Of a stretch of DNA of 35,205 nt, positions 1 to 8,863 are shown piece after piece. This DNA is from Deltaproteobacteria bacterium (GTDB taxonomy: Bacteria; Desulfobacterota; Deferrisomatia; Deferrisomatales; BM512), in the NCBI GenBank assembly GCA_030591565.1, contig JAUVAU010000023.1, forward strand, positions 1 to 35,205, written 5' to 3'. The notes under the pieces are model-generated. The model had not been told where the DNA came from. It worked only from the letters and a program-made list of their open reading frames with translations, and searched no databases. How positions within the stretch are numbered: the stretch's first letter is position 1; each line of letters opens with the position of its first letter. Both the position numbers and the translations under genes were made by a program.

Positions 1-957
1 ACCGGTCAGGCGGACACGGCGCTGGCCCTCGGGAAGATCGAGGGGCTTGTCCCCAGCCATTCGAGCAAGCAGACCGAAAGCGCGGTACGGACCGGAAACG
101 GCCACATCATCGAGGTCGTCGTCTCCCGCTCCTTCTCACTACTTGGCAAGACGCTGAAAGAGGGCGGCTTTCGTGCTCGCTACGGCGCGGTCGTGCTGGC
201 CGTACACCGCCACGGGGAGAATATCAACACGAGGCTCGGCCAAATCATACTACGCCCCGGCGACACATTGTTGCTGCTCGCCGATGAGGATTTCTCCAAA
301 AAATGGATACGGTCACGCGAGTTCTACATGCTCTCGGTGGTCTCCGAAATCGCCCCCACGATGGGCAGGAACAAGAAGATGCTCGCCCTTGGCGGACTCG
401 CGGGGATGGTCCTCTTGAACACCTTCGGCGTTTTCGATCTCCTGACCAGCGCCACCCTGGCGGCGACCTTCCTCCTCGCCACGAAAACCGTCACTCCCAT
501 TGAAGCGCGGCGCTCGCTGGAGATTAACGTATTGGTGGTAATCGCCTGCGCGCTGGGTATAAGTACAGCGCTGAGTAAGACAGGGGTCGCCGACATTATA
601 GCGGTCGGGCTGGTCGAGATAGGCAGGGAGCTTGGCCCCCGCGGCGTGCTGCTGGCCGTCTATATCGCCACCTCCGTGCTCACCGAGACGGTGACCAACA
701 ACGCCGCAGCTGCGCTCGCCTTCCCCATCGCGATGTCGGCCGCCGCCGCCGCCGGGATCGACCCCAAACCGCTGGCGATAACCGTGGCCGTGGCTGCCTC
801 GGCGAGCTTCGCTACCCCCATCGGCTACCAGACCAACCTGATGGTCTACGGCCCCGGCGGATACCGTTTTTCCGACTATCTGAAAATAGGAATACCGCTC
901 AACCTGATTTTCATGGCCCTGACCACCCTTTTGGTCCCATTTATATGGCCCCTGTGA
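1..957 (+). CDS. SLC13/DASS-type anion transporter, C-terminal part (5' end cut by the window)
   Basis: The frame is open from the first base to the TGA at 955-957, giving 318 visible residues; the start lies outside the window. Residues 1-100 look like one or two TrkA-C (RCK-C) regulatory domains, ending in a beta-rich stretch with GDTLLLLADED. After about residue 115 the protein becomes strongly hydrophobic, with several membrane helices. Near residues 225-240 it has TETVTNNAAAALAFP, close to the signature region of the SLC13/ArsB-NhaD superfamily. The arrangement of permease half, cytoplasmic TrkA-C domains and second permease half is known for bacterial SLC13-like proteins. These move dicarboxylates, sulfate or other anions with sodium; the substrate cannot be read here. 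The gene precedes rpe by 89 bp on the same strand. Confidence 0.8.
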   Translation, partial: TGQADTALALGKIEGLVPSHSSKQTESAVRTGNGHIIEVVVSRSFSLLGKTLKEGGFRARYGAVVLAVHRHGENINTRLGQIILRPGDTLLLLADEDFSKKWIRSREFYMLSVVSEIAPTMGRNKKMLALGGLAGMVLLNTFGVFDLLTSATLAATFLLATKTVTPIEARRSLEINVLVVIACALGISTALSKTGVADIIAVGLVEIGRELGPRGVLLAVYIATSVLTETVTNNAAAALAFPIAMSAAAAAGIDPKPLAITVAVAASASFATPIGYQTNLMVYGPGGYRFSDYLKIGIPLNLIFMALTTLLVPFIWPL

Positions 958-968
958 GCTTTGCGGGT

Positions 969-997
969 TCCCAACCAACTCCGATTTCCTCTATAAT
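969..997 (+). promoter_or_regulatory. possible promoter ahead of rpe
   Basis: A perfect TATAAT sits at 992-997, 50 bp upstream of the rpe start and just after the transporter stop codon. The hexamer 17 bp upstream (969-974) matches the -35 consensus poorly, so this is only a possible sigma-70-type promoter for the rpe-ileS-lspA-lgt run. Confidence 0.3.
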
Positions 998-1046
998 CAC
1001 TGTTTTTCTCGATTCCACCCGGATTTCTATGGGGAGGACTGAATAA

Positions 1047-1703
1047 ATGATTATCGCACCTTCGATCCTGTCAGCCGATTTCGGACACTTGGCGCAAGAG
1101 GTCAACGCGGTTTGCGAGGCTGGCGCGGACTGGATTCACGTGGACGTCATGGATGGCCGCTTCGTGCCCAATATAACCATCGGCCCGCTGGTGGTCGAAG
1201 CGGTCAGCCGCACCACGGACTGCTTTATCGATACCCACCTGATGATCGTCGAGCCGGAAAAATTCGTCGATGCCTTCACCGATGCGGGCTCGGACCTGAT
1301 AACGGTCCACGCCGAAGCGTGCGTGCATCTGCACCGCAACATCGGGCAGATCAAGGACGCAGGCCCCAAGGCCGGTGTGTCCCTAAACCCCGCCACCCCG
1401 GTGGCCTCCATCGTGGAGGTCCTGGATATGGTCGATCTGGTGTTGATAATGAGCGTCAACCCCGGCTTTGGTGGCCAGGCCTTCATCCCCTCGGTCGTGG
1501 GTAAAATCCGCGAGCTGGATCGGTTGCGCGAGGAGAATGGACTGGACTTCGACATCCAGGTGGATGGCGGAATAAACGCCGACACGGCCAAGATGGTGGT
1601 GGACGCCGGCGCTGACGCCCTGGTGGCGGGCAGCTACGTCTTTCGCGGCAATTACGCCGAGCAGATAGCCAAACTCAAAGAAGCTTTCGGGCCCTCCCGA
1701 TAA
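1047..1703 (+). CDS. rpe: ribulose-phosphate 3-epimerase
   Basis: This 218-residue protein has the full family length and motifs. It opens with APSILSADF, followed by [14 protein letters not shown], which carries the metal-binding His and catalytic Asp. It then has [10 protein letters not shown] (phosphate and metal region) and DGGIN with the second catalytic Asp, and closes with the AGSYVF phosphate-binding loop of the TIM barrel. The enzyme interconverts ribulose 5-phosphate and xylulose 5-phosphate in the cytoplasmic pentose-phosphate or Calvin pathways. The ATG at 1047 is preceded by a GGGGAGGA ribosome site. It lies 28 bp before ileS and is probably co-transcribed with it. Confidence 0.97.
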   Translation: MIIAPSILSADFGHLAQEVNAVCEAGADWIHVDVMDGRFVPNITIGPLVVEAVSRTTDCFIDTHLMIVEPEKFVDAFTDAGSDLITVHAEACVHLHRNIGQIKDAGPKAGVSLNPATPVASIVEVLDMVDLVLIMSVNPGFGGQAFIPSVVGKIRELDRLREENGLDFDIQVDGGINADTAKMVVDAGADALVAGSYVFRGNYAEQIAKLKEAFGPSR

Positions 1704-1731
1704 CGATAATTTTTGGAGATTATTAAAACAG

Positions 1732-4521
1732 ATGGACTACAAAGACACGCTTAAGCTTCCCAAAACGAGCTTCCCCATGCGGGGCAATCTGCCTAACAGG
1801 GAGCCGGAAATCCTCAAGAACTGGGAAGATGAAAAACTCTACGAAAAGATTCTGGAAGCGGGCAAGGATAGGCCGACCTTCATCCTCCACGATGGCCCTC
1901 CCTACGCCAACGGCCACATCCACATGGGCCACGCCATAAACAAGGTCTTGAAAGACATCATCATCAAGGCCCGCACGATGGAGGGCAAACACACCCCCTA
2001 CGTGCCGGGTTGGGATTGCCACGGCCTGCCCATCGAGCACCAGGTGGACAAGGTGCTGGGCAAGAAAAAGCGTGAGATGTCCAAGGCCGAGTTTCGCCGC
2101 TATTGCCGCGAGTACGCCCTCAAGTTCGTCGCCATACAGCGCGACGAGTTTAAAAGGCTGGGCATCATGGGCGACTGGGAGAATCCCTACCTGACCATGA
2201 GCTACGATTACGAAGCGCAGACGGTGCGCGAGCTGGGCAAGTTCATGGAGTCGGGTGCGGTCTATCTGGGCAAAAAGCCGGTCTACTGGTGCACCAGCTG
2301 CCGCACGGCGCTGGCCGAAGCCGAGGTTGAGTACGCCGACAAGAAGAGCCCTTCCATCTACGTCTCCTTCCCCATCCCCGAGGACCTCTCCCACGTAGCT
2401 CCCGAGCTTGCGGGCAAGAAGGTGAGCGTCGTCATCTGGACCACGACCCCCTGGACGATCCCGTCGAATCTGGCGGTGGCGCTTGGACCCGAGTTCGAGT
2501 ATGGCGCTTACGAGGCCCCCGAAGGCTCGGGCGATGTGTACATCCTCGCACGCCGTCTGGCCCCTCTGGTCCTTGAAGCCTCCGGCTTCACCGGCTGGAA
2601 GGAGCTGGCCCAGATCGATCCGACGAAGCTTGAGAATATCGAAGCGCGCCATCCGATGTATGAGCGCGCCAGCCTCATCATCCTGGGCGACCACGTCACC
2701 CTGGAGGCGGGTACCGGCTGCGTGCACACCGCGCCGGGTCACGGCCAGGAGGACTATGAAGTCGGCTTGCGCTACGGGCTGGAAGCCTACGCCCCGGTTG
2801 ACGCCGCAGGCCGCTTTTTGGAAGAGGTCGGCGGGCTGGGAGGCATCAAAGTATTCGCCGCCAACCCGATGGTCATCGAGATGTTGGACAAGGCCGGTCA
2901 CCTGCTGGCGACCGAAGAGATCGAGCACTCCTACCCCCATTGCTGGCGCTGCAAAAAGCCGGTGATCTACCGCTCCACCCCCCAATGGTTCATCTCAATG
3001 GACAACACGGGGCTGCGCGAGACCGCGCTGGAAGAGATCGACAAAGTGGAGTGGATTCCCCACTGGGGCAGGGACCGGATCAAGGGCATGATCGCCACGC
3101 GCCCCGATTGGTGCATCTCGCGCCAGCGCAGCTGGGGTGTGCCGATCATCGCAGCCCATTGCGCCAAGTGCGAAACAGTCTACATGAGCGGCGAGATGGC
3201 TAACAAAGCCGCCGACCACTTTGAAAACGAGGGGGCCGACGCATGGTTCGAGCGCCCCATCGAGGATTTTCTGCCCGCCGGCACAACCTGCTCCCAGTGC
3301 GGCTCGACCGAGTTTACAAAGGAAGAGGATATCCTCGACGTCTGGTTTGACTCGGGCGTCTCCCACGCTGCGGTTGTCGAGGCGCGTGACGACCTCTCTT
3401 CTCCGGCTGACCTCTACCTTGAGGGTTCGGACCAGCACCGCGGCTGGTTTCATTCAAGCCTCCTGACCTCGGTGGGCACTCGCCAAAAGGCCCCCTACCG
3501 CTCGGTGCTGACCCACGGCTTTGTCGTTGACGGCAAGGGCCGCAAGATGTCCAAGAGCTCGGGCAACGTCATGGCGCCCGAAGCGCTGATCAAAAGACGC
3601 GGCGCCGAGGTGCTGCGCCTCTGGGTCGCCGCCGAGGATTATCGCGACGACATCCGAGTCTCCGAAGAGATTTTGAAGCGCCTTGAAGAAGCCTACCGGC
3701 GCATCCGCAACACCTGCCGCTTCATGCTGGGCAACATCGGCGATTTTGACCCCGCCAAGGATGCGGTGGAGTACGCAGCCCTCTGGGAGATCGACCGCTA
3801 CGCGCTGGATATGCTCAACAGGCTCACCGAGCAGTGTTTGACCGCCTACGACAAGTACCAGTTCCATGCGCTCTTCCACAAGTTGCACAATTTCTGCTCA
3901 GTGGACCTCTCCGCCTTCTACCTCGACATATTAAAAGACCGCCTCTACACCTTCCCCGAAGAGAGTCAGGGCAGGCGCTCGGCCCAGACGGTGGTCTACA
4001 GGATCGTGGACAATATAAGCAGGCTGATGGCCCCCATCCTCGTCTTCACCGCCAACGATGTGTGGGAGCATATACCGGGCAAAGAGGGAAACGTGCACCT
4101 CAGCCTCTTTCCCGAGGTGGTCGCCAGTGAGCTGGATGATGAGCTGGCTGACCACTGGCAAAAGCTGCGCGAGCTGCGCCGACTGGTCACCCGCGCCGCC
4201 GAGGAGGCACGCGCCGACAAGCGTATCGGCCATTCACTGGACGCCAGGATCATCCTGCACGTGGACAACCGCTGGGACGATTTCCTCGCACCCTACGCCG
4301 CCGAGCTTCCCTTCCTCTTCATCGTCAGCCAGGTGGAAGTGGTGGAAGGAGGGGGGGGCGCAGAGGGCATCTTCACCGACGAGAGTCTCTCCGGAGTCGG
4401 GGTGGAGGTTACCCCGGCCCAGGGCAAAAAATGTGGACGCTGCTGGAACTACTCCACCACCGTGGGAGAAAACGAAGTTCATCCCCAGGCTTGCGCACGC
4501 TGCGTAGAGCACCTGGGCTAA
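1732..4521 (+). CDS. ileS: isoleucyl-tRNA synthetase
   Basis: The 929-residue length and motifs are those of bacterial class Ia IleRS. The HIGH-type motif appears as [13 protein letters not shown] near residues 56-68. The CP1 editing domain follows, with [10 protein letters not shown] and the [14 protein letters not shown] segment. The KMSKS loop is [10 protein letters not shown] near residue 605. An anticodon-binding helical region follows. The C-terminus carries a four-Cys zinc site (CGRCWNY then CARCVEHLG). Additional CxxC pairs occur in CTSCRTA, CAKCETV and CSQCGST. The enzyme charges tRNA-Ile in the cytoplasm. A GGAG sits 13 bp upstream of the ATG. lspA follows directly, an order seen in many bacteria. 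Confidence 0.98.
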   Translation: MDYKDTLKLPKTSFPMRGNLPNREPEILKNWEDEKLYEKILEAGKDRPTFILHDGPPYANGHIHMGHAINKVLKDIIIKARTMEGKHTPYVPGWDCHGLPIEHQVDKVLGKKKREMSKAEFRRYCREYALKFVAIQRDEFKRLGIMGDWENPYLTMSYDYEAQTVRELGKFMESGAVYLGKKPVYWCTSCRTALAEAEVEYADKKSPSIYVSFPIPEDLSHVAPELAGKKVSVVIWTTTPWTIPSNLAVALGPEFEYGAYEAPEGSGDVYILARRLAPLVLEASGFTGWKELAQIDPTKLENIEARHPMYERASLIILGDHVTLEAGTGCVHTAPGHGQEDYEVGLRYGLEAYAPVDAAGRFLEEVGGLGGIKVFAANPMVIEMLDKAGHLLATEEIEHSYPHCWRCKKPVIYRSTPQWFISMDNTGLRETALEEIDKVEWIPHWGRDRIKGMIATRPDWCISRQRSWGVPIIAAHCAKCETVYMSGEMANKAADHFENEGADAWFERPIEDFLPAGTTCSQCGSTEFTKEEDILDVWFDSGVSHAAVVEARDDLSSPADLYLEGSDQHRGWFHSSLLTSVGTRQKAPYRSVLTHGFVVDGKGRKMSKSSGNVMAPEALIKRRGAEVLRLWVAAEDYRDDIRVSEEILKRLEEAYRRIRNTCRFMLGNIGDFDPAKDAVEYAALWEIDRYALDMLNRLTEQCLTAYDKYQFHALFHKLHNFCSVDLSAFYLDILKDRLYTFPEESQGRRSAQTVVYRIVDNISRLMAPILVFTANDVWEHIPGKEGNVHLSLFPEVVASELDDELADHWQKLRELRRLVTRAAEEARADKRIGHSLDARIILHVDNRWDDFLAPYAAELPFLFIVSQVEVVEGGGGAEGIFTDESLSGVGVEVTPAQGKKCGRCWNYSTTVGENEVHPQACARCVEHLG

Positions 4522-4546
4522 AATGTCCCGGCGGGGTGGATCCCCT

Positions 4547-5041
4547 ATGATTAAAGGCCGCTTCCCGCTCTTTTTCCTGGTCGCCGCCGTAACGGTTGTC
4601 CTGGACCTTGCCTCCAAGGCATTGGTGGAGTCCAGGCTGGCGAGCTTTGAATCGGTAGAGGTGATTGAAGGCTTCCTTGAGATAGTGAACGTCAGGAATC
4701 CCGGCGCGGCCTTTGGCCTCTTCGCCCAAAACGGTTCATGGAAAGTCACCTTCTTCCTTCTCTTCACCACGGTGGCGCTTGGCGTCATCCTGTGGGTAGT
4801 CAAAAAGCTGGAAAGGGGAGCGCGCGCCGAGCTGTGTGGGCTGGCGTTGATCTTTGGCGGGGCCGTGGGCAACCTGGTGGACCGCGTGCGCTACGGCGAA
4901 GTGGTTGACTTCATCGATTTCCAGGTGGCCGGTCATCACTGGCCCGCCTTCAACGTCGCCGACGCGGCGATTACAGTAGGCGTGGTTATCGTCCTTGTCT
5001 GCCAGTTCTTCTTTGCCAATACTTCGGGCCGTGGGGAGTAG
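4547..5041 (+). CDS. lspA: lipoprotein signal peptidase (signal peptidase II)
   Basis: This integral membrane aspartyl protease cleaves the signal peptide of diacylglyceryl-modified prolipoproteins. Four membrane segments are visible in about 164 residues. The conserved blocks are all present: NPGAAFGLF, GGAVGNLVDR with the first catalytic Asp, and FNVADAAI with the second. The first-helix motif reads DLASK where most relatives have DQxxK, a small departure. I prefer the ATG at 4547 because GGGGTGGA lies at good spacing and the protein then begins with the usual short basic N-terminus. An in-frame ATG at 4523, one base after the ileS stop, would add eight residues. lgt follows six bases after the stop, so both lipoprotein maturation enzymes are adjacent. 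Confidence 0.95.
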   Translation: MIKGRFPLFFLVAAVTVVLDLASKALVESRLASFESVEVIEGFLEIVNVRNPGAAFGLFAQNGSWKVTFFLLFTTVALGVILWVVKKLERGARAELCGLALIFGGAVGNLVDRVRYGEVVDFIDFQVAGHHWPAFNVADAAITVGVVIVLVCQFFFANTSGRGE

Positions 5042-5047
5042 GGGTCC

Positions 5048-5815
5048 ATGCATCCCATCCTCCTGGAGTTTGGCAGTGTCACAATTTATTCCTATGGCGT
5101 TTTCGTGTCCCTTGGTTTCATAGTCGCAATGGCGGTGGGGATAAGGAACGCCAGGGCGCTGGGGCTTGAACCCCGCCATTTTCGCGATGCGGCGCTGGTG
5201 GCGATGATAGCCGCAGTGGTTGGCTCACGGGCTGTGTACGTGGCGATTGAATACCGCTACTTCCTGGAGGAGCCGCTGCGCATTTTCGAGCTGTGGCGCG
5301 GCGGGCTCGTCTACTACGGCGGGTTGATCGCGGCGGTTGCTATAACGTCCCTGTATTTTAAGGCGACCGGCACTGACGCCCTGCGTTCGCTCGACGCTGC
5401 TGCTCCCGCGCTGGCGCTGGGGCAGGCGCTGGGGCGGCTGGGCTGCTTCTTTACCGGCTGCTGCTTTGGGACGGAGTGCGAACTGCCCTGGGCGGTGACC
5501 TTCACCAACCCTAGGGGGTTGGCGCGGCTGGGGGCGCCACTTCACCCGGTGCAACTATATGAGGCGATTATTTGCCTGATGCTCTTTGTGTTCCTCACTT
5601 CATACTTAAAGCAGGGACAGCTGCGTAGTGGGAGAGTCTTCGCTTCATATCTGATAATATACCCCCTGATGCGCTTGATTCTGGAATTCTACAGGGGCGA
5701 CCCACGGGGCCAAATCGGCCCGCTCTCCACCGCACAGGCGTTCAGTTTACCCCTGATGGCGGTGGGACTCTTTATGTGGCTCGGTCCCATATTCAAAAAA
5801 CGAGTGGAGGCTTGA
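5048..5815 (+). CDS. lgt: prolipoprotein diacylglyceryl transferase
   Basis: At 255 residues with about seven hydrophobic segments, this matches Lgt, which transfers diacylglycerol from phosphatidylglycerol to the lipobox cysteine, the step before LspA. Recognisable family blocks are GSRAVYV, the WRGGLVYYGGL segment, the GRLGCFFTGCCFGTEC signature near residues 130-150, LHPVQLYEA, and the late RLILEFYRGDPRG arginine/glutamate segment. A GGGGAGTAGGGG stretch lies just upstream of the ATG. The gene is tightly packed between lspA and a lipoprotein gene whose product should be a substrate of both enzymes. Confidence 0.96.
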   Translation: MHPILLEFGSVTIYSYGVFVSLGFIVAMAVGIRNARALGLEPRHFRDAALVAMIAAVVGSRAVYVAIEYRYFLEEPLRIFELWRGGLVYYGGLIAAVAITSLYFKATGTDALRSLDAAAPALALGQALGRLGCFFTGCCFGTECELPWAVTFTNPRGLARLGAPLHPVQLYEAIICLMLFVFLTSYLKQGQLRSGRVFASYLIIYPLMRLILEFYRGDPRGQIGPLSTAQAFSLPLMAVGLFMWLGPIFKKRVEA

Positions 5816-5819
5816 CCCT

Positions 5820-7265
5820 ATGAAATATCCCACCCTATTGCCCGTGCTGGCGCTAGCCGCTTTGCTGGCCGGTTGCTCCTCGACCACGATCTACTATTTC
5901 GAGGGCAGTAACGCAGCACCCCCGGTCGCCCAACCCCCGCAACATGACGAACACGCCCACGTGCACAGCGCCGAGGTCGCCTCCCCCTACGCCGACATCG
6001 GTGAGTACGAGGAGGGCACGATCCTCCATCTGCCCACCGGCAAGGTTGTGACTGAGGATGAGTTGATCGACCTGCTGGCGGTCAACAGGGTTATCTACGT
6101 GGGCGAGGCCCACGACAGCGTCGATGCCCACGCGGTCCAGCTGAAGATCATCCAGCGCGTTCAGGAGCGCTTCCCGGGCCAGGTCGCCGTCGGCATGGAG
6201 ATGCTGCGCGTCAACTACCAGGAGGATGTGGACAAATGGCTGGCTGACGAGCTAAGCGACAAGGAGTTCCTGCGCGTCTGGGTCAAGAGCTGGAGTAACA
6301 CCTTCGATTATTACGCGGATATCCTGAACTTCGTCAAAGAAAACAAGATGCCGCTCCTCGCCATGAACAGCCCCAAGCGGATGGGCCACGGTGCAAAGGC
6401 TGAAGAGAAAAAGCCCGAGGCTGCAGAGGCGGAGAAAACGGCTGAAGCTGAAAAGGGCGACAATAAGCCCGAGTCTGAAGATGGGAAGAAGACCGGGGAA
6501 ATGAAGCCGGTGGAAGTGGCCCAGGAGATGGCGAAGGCCAAGCCGGAGATTGAGCTCGACGAGTCCGACCCCTATTACAGGGCTTTCATCGGGGCGTTTC
6601 TCGCGGGTCACGACGATGACAATCCTGAAATGACCGAGATGTTCATAAAGGGTCAGCTCAGATGGGACGAGACGATGGCCCAGACCGGCGCTGAGTTTCT
6701 CCTGCGCCCTGAAAACAAGGATATGAAGCTGATCGTGCTCGCGGGCGGCAACCACGTGCGCTACGGCTTCGGCATACCGCGTCGCCTGTTTCGGCGCTTG
6801 CCCGCCCCCTACGCCATAGTGGAGCCCCACGTCAACGAGTACCCCGAGGATAAACTGGACAGGCTGATGACGGGACTCAACCTCCCGGAGTTGCCCCTTC
6901 CCATGGCGGACTTCGTCTGGATAGTCGGCTATGAGGATCTTGAAGGCGAAAAGGTCCGGCTGGGGGTTCGTATTGAGGAATCGGAGGAACCCGCAGGGAT
7001 CATGGTCGTCAAGGTAAGCGAGGGCTCAAGCGCCGATAAGGCAGGGATACTCGATGGCGACGTCATCATCTCCATCGACGGGACTGAGACTAAAGAGCTC
7101 TTCGACCTCACCTATGAGCTCGGCAAGAAGAAGATAGGCGATATGGGTACTGTGGAGGTAATACGCGAGGGCGAAAAACTCGCCCTGGAGGTCTCTTTTG
7201 ACATCTTCGACTTCAACGCGGCGCTGCAGAAGATGCACGAGGTCGAGGCCAAGGAAAAACCCTGA
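5820..7265 (+). CDS. ChaN-like lipoprotein with a C-terminal PDZ domain
   Basis: The 481-residue product starts with a lipoprotein signal ending in the lipobox LLAGC (Cys 19). Residues about 85-190 resemble the ChaN/haem-binding uncharacterised family (PF04187 type): VIYVGEAHDS, GMEMLRVNYQ and a WSNTFDYYADIL segment. A Lys/Glu/Ala-rich spacer of about 55 residues (195-250) interrupts the domain, which then resumes with LIVLAGGNHVRYGFGIP. The end (about 380-470) is a PDZ domain: GIMVVKVSEGSSADKAG, ILDGDVIISIDG. The known Campylobacter ChaN is an outer-membrane-linked lipoprotein that binds haem; the PDZ addition suggests a peptide or protein partner here. GGAGG upstream overlaps the end of lgt, so it is probably the last gene of that operon. 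Confidence 0.88.
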   Translation: MKYPTLLPVLALAALLAGCSSTTIYYFEGSNAAPPVAQPPQHDEHAHVHSAEVASPYADIGEYEEGTILHLPTGKVVTEDELIDLLAVNRVIYVGEAHDSVDAHAVQLKIIQRVQERFPGQVAVGMEMLRVNYQEDVDKWLADELSDKEFLRVWVKSWSNTFDYYADILNFVKENKMPLLAMNSPKRMGHGAKAEEKKPEAAEAEKTAEAEKGDNKPESEDGKKTGEMKPVEVAQEMAKAKPEIELDESDPYYRAFIGAFLAGHDDDNPEMTEMFIKGQLRWDETMAQTGAEFLLRPENKDMKLIVLAGGNHVRYGFGIPRRLFRRLPAPYAIVEPHVNEYPEDKLDRLMTGLNLPELPLPMADFVWIVGYEDLEGEKVRLGVRIEESEEPAGIMVVKVSEGSSADKAGILDGDVIISIDGTETKELFDLTYELGKKKIGDMGTVEVIREGEKLALEVSFDIFDFNAALQKMHEVEAKEKP

Positions 7266-7335
7266 GCTTCATATCAAGCTGTCGACAAAGATAGACAAAA
7301 GGAAGTTGGCTGGAAAATTGTCTTTCTACTTGCCC

Positions 7336-7370
7336 AGCCTGACGAAGTCAATCGAGGAAAATGTCAGGCT
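7336..7370. terminator. weak inverted repeat between convergent genes
   Basis: AGCCTGAC at 7336-7343 is an exact inverted repeat of GTCAGGCT at 7363-7370, with a 19-base loop. It lies in the 116-bp gap between the convergent ChaN-PDZ and monohaem cytochrome genes. There is no T-tract, so the terminator role is only a guess from position. Confidence 0.25.
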
Positions 7371-7381
7371 TTGCCAGCGAT

Positions 7382-7684
7382 CTACTTCAAGGGGCGGATT
7401 GTCGCCAGATACCGGATGACTGATTCCGCCTCTTCGTCATTTAATCTGGCGCCCCTTTGGCGCATCGCGGTCACGGTGCGCCGCCACCCCTCGGGGTCTT
7501 TGCGCTTGGCGAGGATGTTACCGATGCGGTGACAGATGCCACAGGAGTACTCGAAGGGTTTTCGCCCCGGATGCTCAATCCCCCTATCGCAACCCAAAAG
7601 CCCAATTAGCCCGATTAGCCCAATTAGAGTACCCAGGGCCAACAGGCCACCCACGGCTACGACACCCTTTCTCTGGCGAATCAT
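7382..7684 (-). CDS. small monohaem c-type cytochrome lipoprotein
   Basis: I start this at the ATG at 7684, whose ATGA overlaps the stop of the upstream gene, giving 100 residues; a longer upstream start is unlikely. The N-terminus (MIRQRKG) leads into a hydrophobic stretch ending LIGLLGC, a lipobox, so the mature protein should be lipid-anchored in the envelope. One haem-attachment motif, CGICH, follows in EYSCGICHRIGN. No clear distal Met ligand is obvious apart from the TAMRQRGARL segment, so it could be a small class I-like domain (RYLATIRPLK at the end fits the last helix). It is translationally coupled to the unknown protein upstream and sits in the same minus-strand cluster as the 29-haem cytochrome. 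Confidence 0.75.
   Translation of the reverse strand: MIRQRKGVVAVGGLLALGTLIGLIGLIGLLGCDRGIEHPGRKPFEYSCGICHRIGNILAKRKDPEGWRRTVTAMRQRGARLNDEEAESVIRYLATIRPLK
7601..7627. repeat. 9-bp tandem repeat, three copies, inside the lipoprotein signal peptide
   Basis: Three consecutive 9-bp units, CCCAATTAG, CCCGATTAG and CCCAATTAG, encode the repeating Leu-Ile-Gly of the hydrophobic core of the cytochrome lipoprotein signal. Gain or loss of a unit would change helix length by three residues without shifting frame. Confidence 0.8.
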
Positions 7685-8190
7685 TGCACCTCGTCTGCCC
7701 CAACCGCCTTCGCCATCAGGTAATCTTCCGCCATAAGCCACTTTTCAACCTCTTCGGGGGTCAGCTCCCAAAACTGCTCAAGCCGCTGGTGGAAGCGCTC
7801 AGCCTCTGCCAGCACAGCGATCACCTTCTCTGCGATGGCCGGGTTGATTACACCCTCTTTCGCCGCCCACTCGTGGAACCGTGAGAGCGCCTCGGCTATA
7901 AGATCAACCTCCTCGTGTGAGGGGATGAGGGTGTTGACGATATACCAGTTACCCAGATAACTCAGCGCCAGCGAGGGGCCGAGAGCCTCCGGGGCCAGCT
8001 CCATGATGTCCACGACATATTCGCGCAGGTATCTATCCGCTGCGTGGCCCATATCGCTCGCGCGCTTGGGTTCCAGCTCTCCTCCCTGGGGAGCTTGGAG
8101 CCACTGAAAGTACTCGCCCAGCATCTCGTGGCAACGATTGTCCTTCTCGACGAAGTCGGCGAAGAGCCCCTTGTCCATACCCGTGGTCAT
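7681..8190 (-). CDS. hypothetical protein, helical, unknown function
   Basis: I do not recognise a family for this 169-residue protein. It has no signal peptide or membrane segment, is rich in Glu, Ala and Leu, and looks almost entirely alpha-helical, with a stretch DRYLREYVVDIMELAPEALG around residues 50-70 and many aromatic residues. The start used is the ATG at 8190 (MTTGMDKG); the Met at residue 5 is an alternative and no strong ribosome site favours either. The stop overlaps the next start by four bases (ATGA), so it is coupled to the monohaem lipoprotein gene, and 86 bp separate it from the Nudix gene upstream. A cytoplasmic helical-bundle protein is all that can be said. Confidence 0.7.
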   Translation of the reverse strand: MTTGMDKGLFADFVEKDNRCHEMLGEYFQWLQAPQGGELEPKRASDMGHAADRYLREYVVDIMELAPEALGPSLALSYLGNWYIVNTLIPSHEEVDLIAEALSRFHEWAAKEGVINPAIAEKVIAVLAEAERFHQRLEQFWELTPEEVEKWLMAEDYLMAKAVGADEVQ

Positions 8191-8276
8191 CTTTTTAAGA
8201 ATCCTGTTTTCTCAGATAATAGCGGCAGCCAAAGCCTAATTGAAAATTTGGTGGCTGTAAAATCTGGGTGTAAAAC

Positions 8277-8852
8277 TCAGCTGTCGTAGTCGAACACAAG
8301 CTGTAGAAAATGGTAGAGCATCCCGCCGGTGAGCCCCCATATGCAGTGTTCGCCATATTGGAAAAAATGGATGGGCCGGTAGGGGTGAAAGCTCAGATCG
8401 GTGCGATGGTTGGTCGGGTCGAGCAGATGGGCAAGCGGCACGGTGAGGATACGAGCGACCTCTCCCGGCTCGGCGGTTGGCGAGGGTGCGTCCTCGCCGA
8501 TCACGGCCACAAAGGGTGTGACCCGGTAGTCGCTTATTGAGATGACATCGTCGAGGACACCCAGCACCTCTACCTTATCGGCGGGTATTCCCACCTCTTC
8601 CCACATCTCGCGCAGCGCGGCTGCCCTGGTGTCGGAGTCGGTCGAGTCCACGCCACCACCGGGAAAGGATATCTCCCCCTTGTGGTGCTCCACGGTGTGG
8701 GTGCGCTGGGTGAACATGATATGCAGCTCGCCCCGTTCCATGAGCAACGGAAGAAGCACCGCAGCGGGTCTGTAGCGGCCTAGCGGAATTTGTTGTCGCC
8801 CATAAGAGGCGAGGCGCCCGGTGACAGCCTTTATCGCAACGTCGCTATTCAC
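8277..8852 (-). CDS. Nudix hydrolase, CoA pyrophosphatase type
   Basis: The 191-residue protein carries the Nudix box as GGGVDSTDSDTRAAALREM followed by WEEVGI, near residues 67-91. It also has the preceding HHKGEISFPGGG segment typical of the NudL/NUDT7 branch, which splits coenzyme A and its derivatives to phosphopantetheine and 3',5'-ADP. The glutamates of REMWEE should bind the divalent metal. The first conserved Glu position of the general Nudix box is not Glu, as is usual in this branch. The start is a GTG at 8852 with a weak ribosome site, 11 bp after the cytochrome stop, so the two genes are probably co-transcribed. Cytoplasmic. Confidence 0.88.
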   Translation of the reverse strand: MNSDVAIKAVTGRLASYGRQQIPLGRYRPAAVLLPLLMERGELHIMFTQRTHTVEHHKGEISFPGGGVDSTDSDTRAAALREMWEEVGIPADKVEVLGVLDDVISISDYRVTPFVAVIGEDAPSPTAEPGEVARILTVPLAHLLDPTNHRTDLSFHPYRPIHFFQYGEHCIWGLTGGMLYHFLQLVFDYDS

Positions 8853-8863
8853 TGCTGTTCACT

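Noticed and set aside
1723-2985. 420-codon minus-strand frame opposite ileS
   Set aside because: It runs antisense to conserved isoleucyl-tRNA synthetase sequence and has no motif of its own; long shadow frames are common at this GC content.
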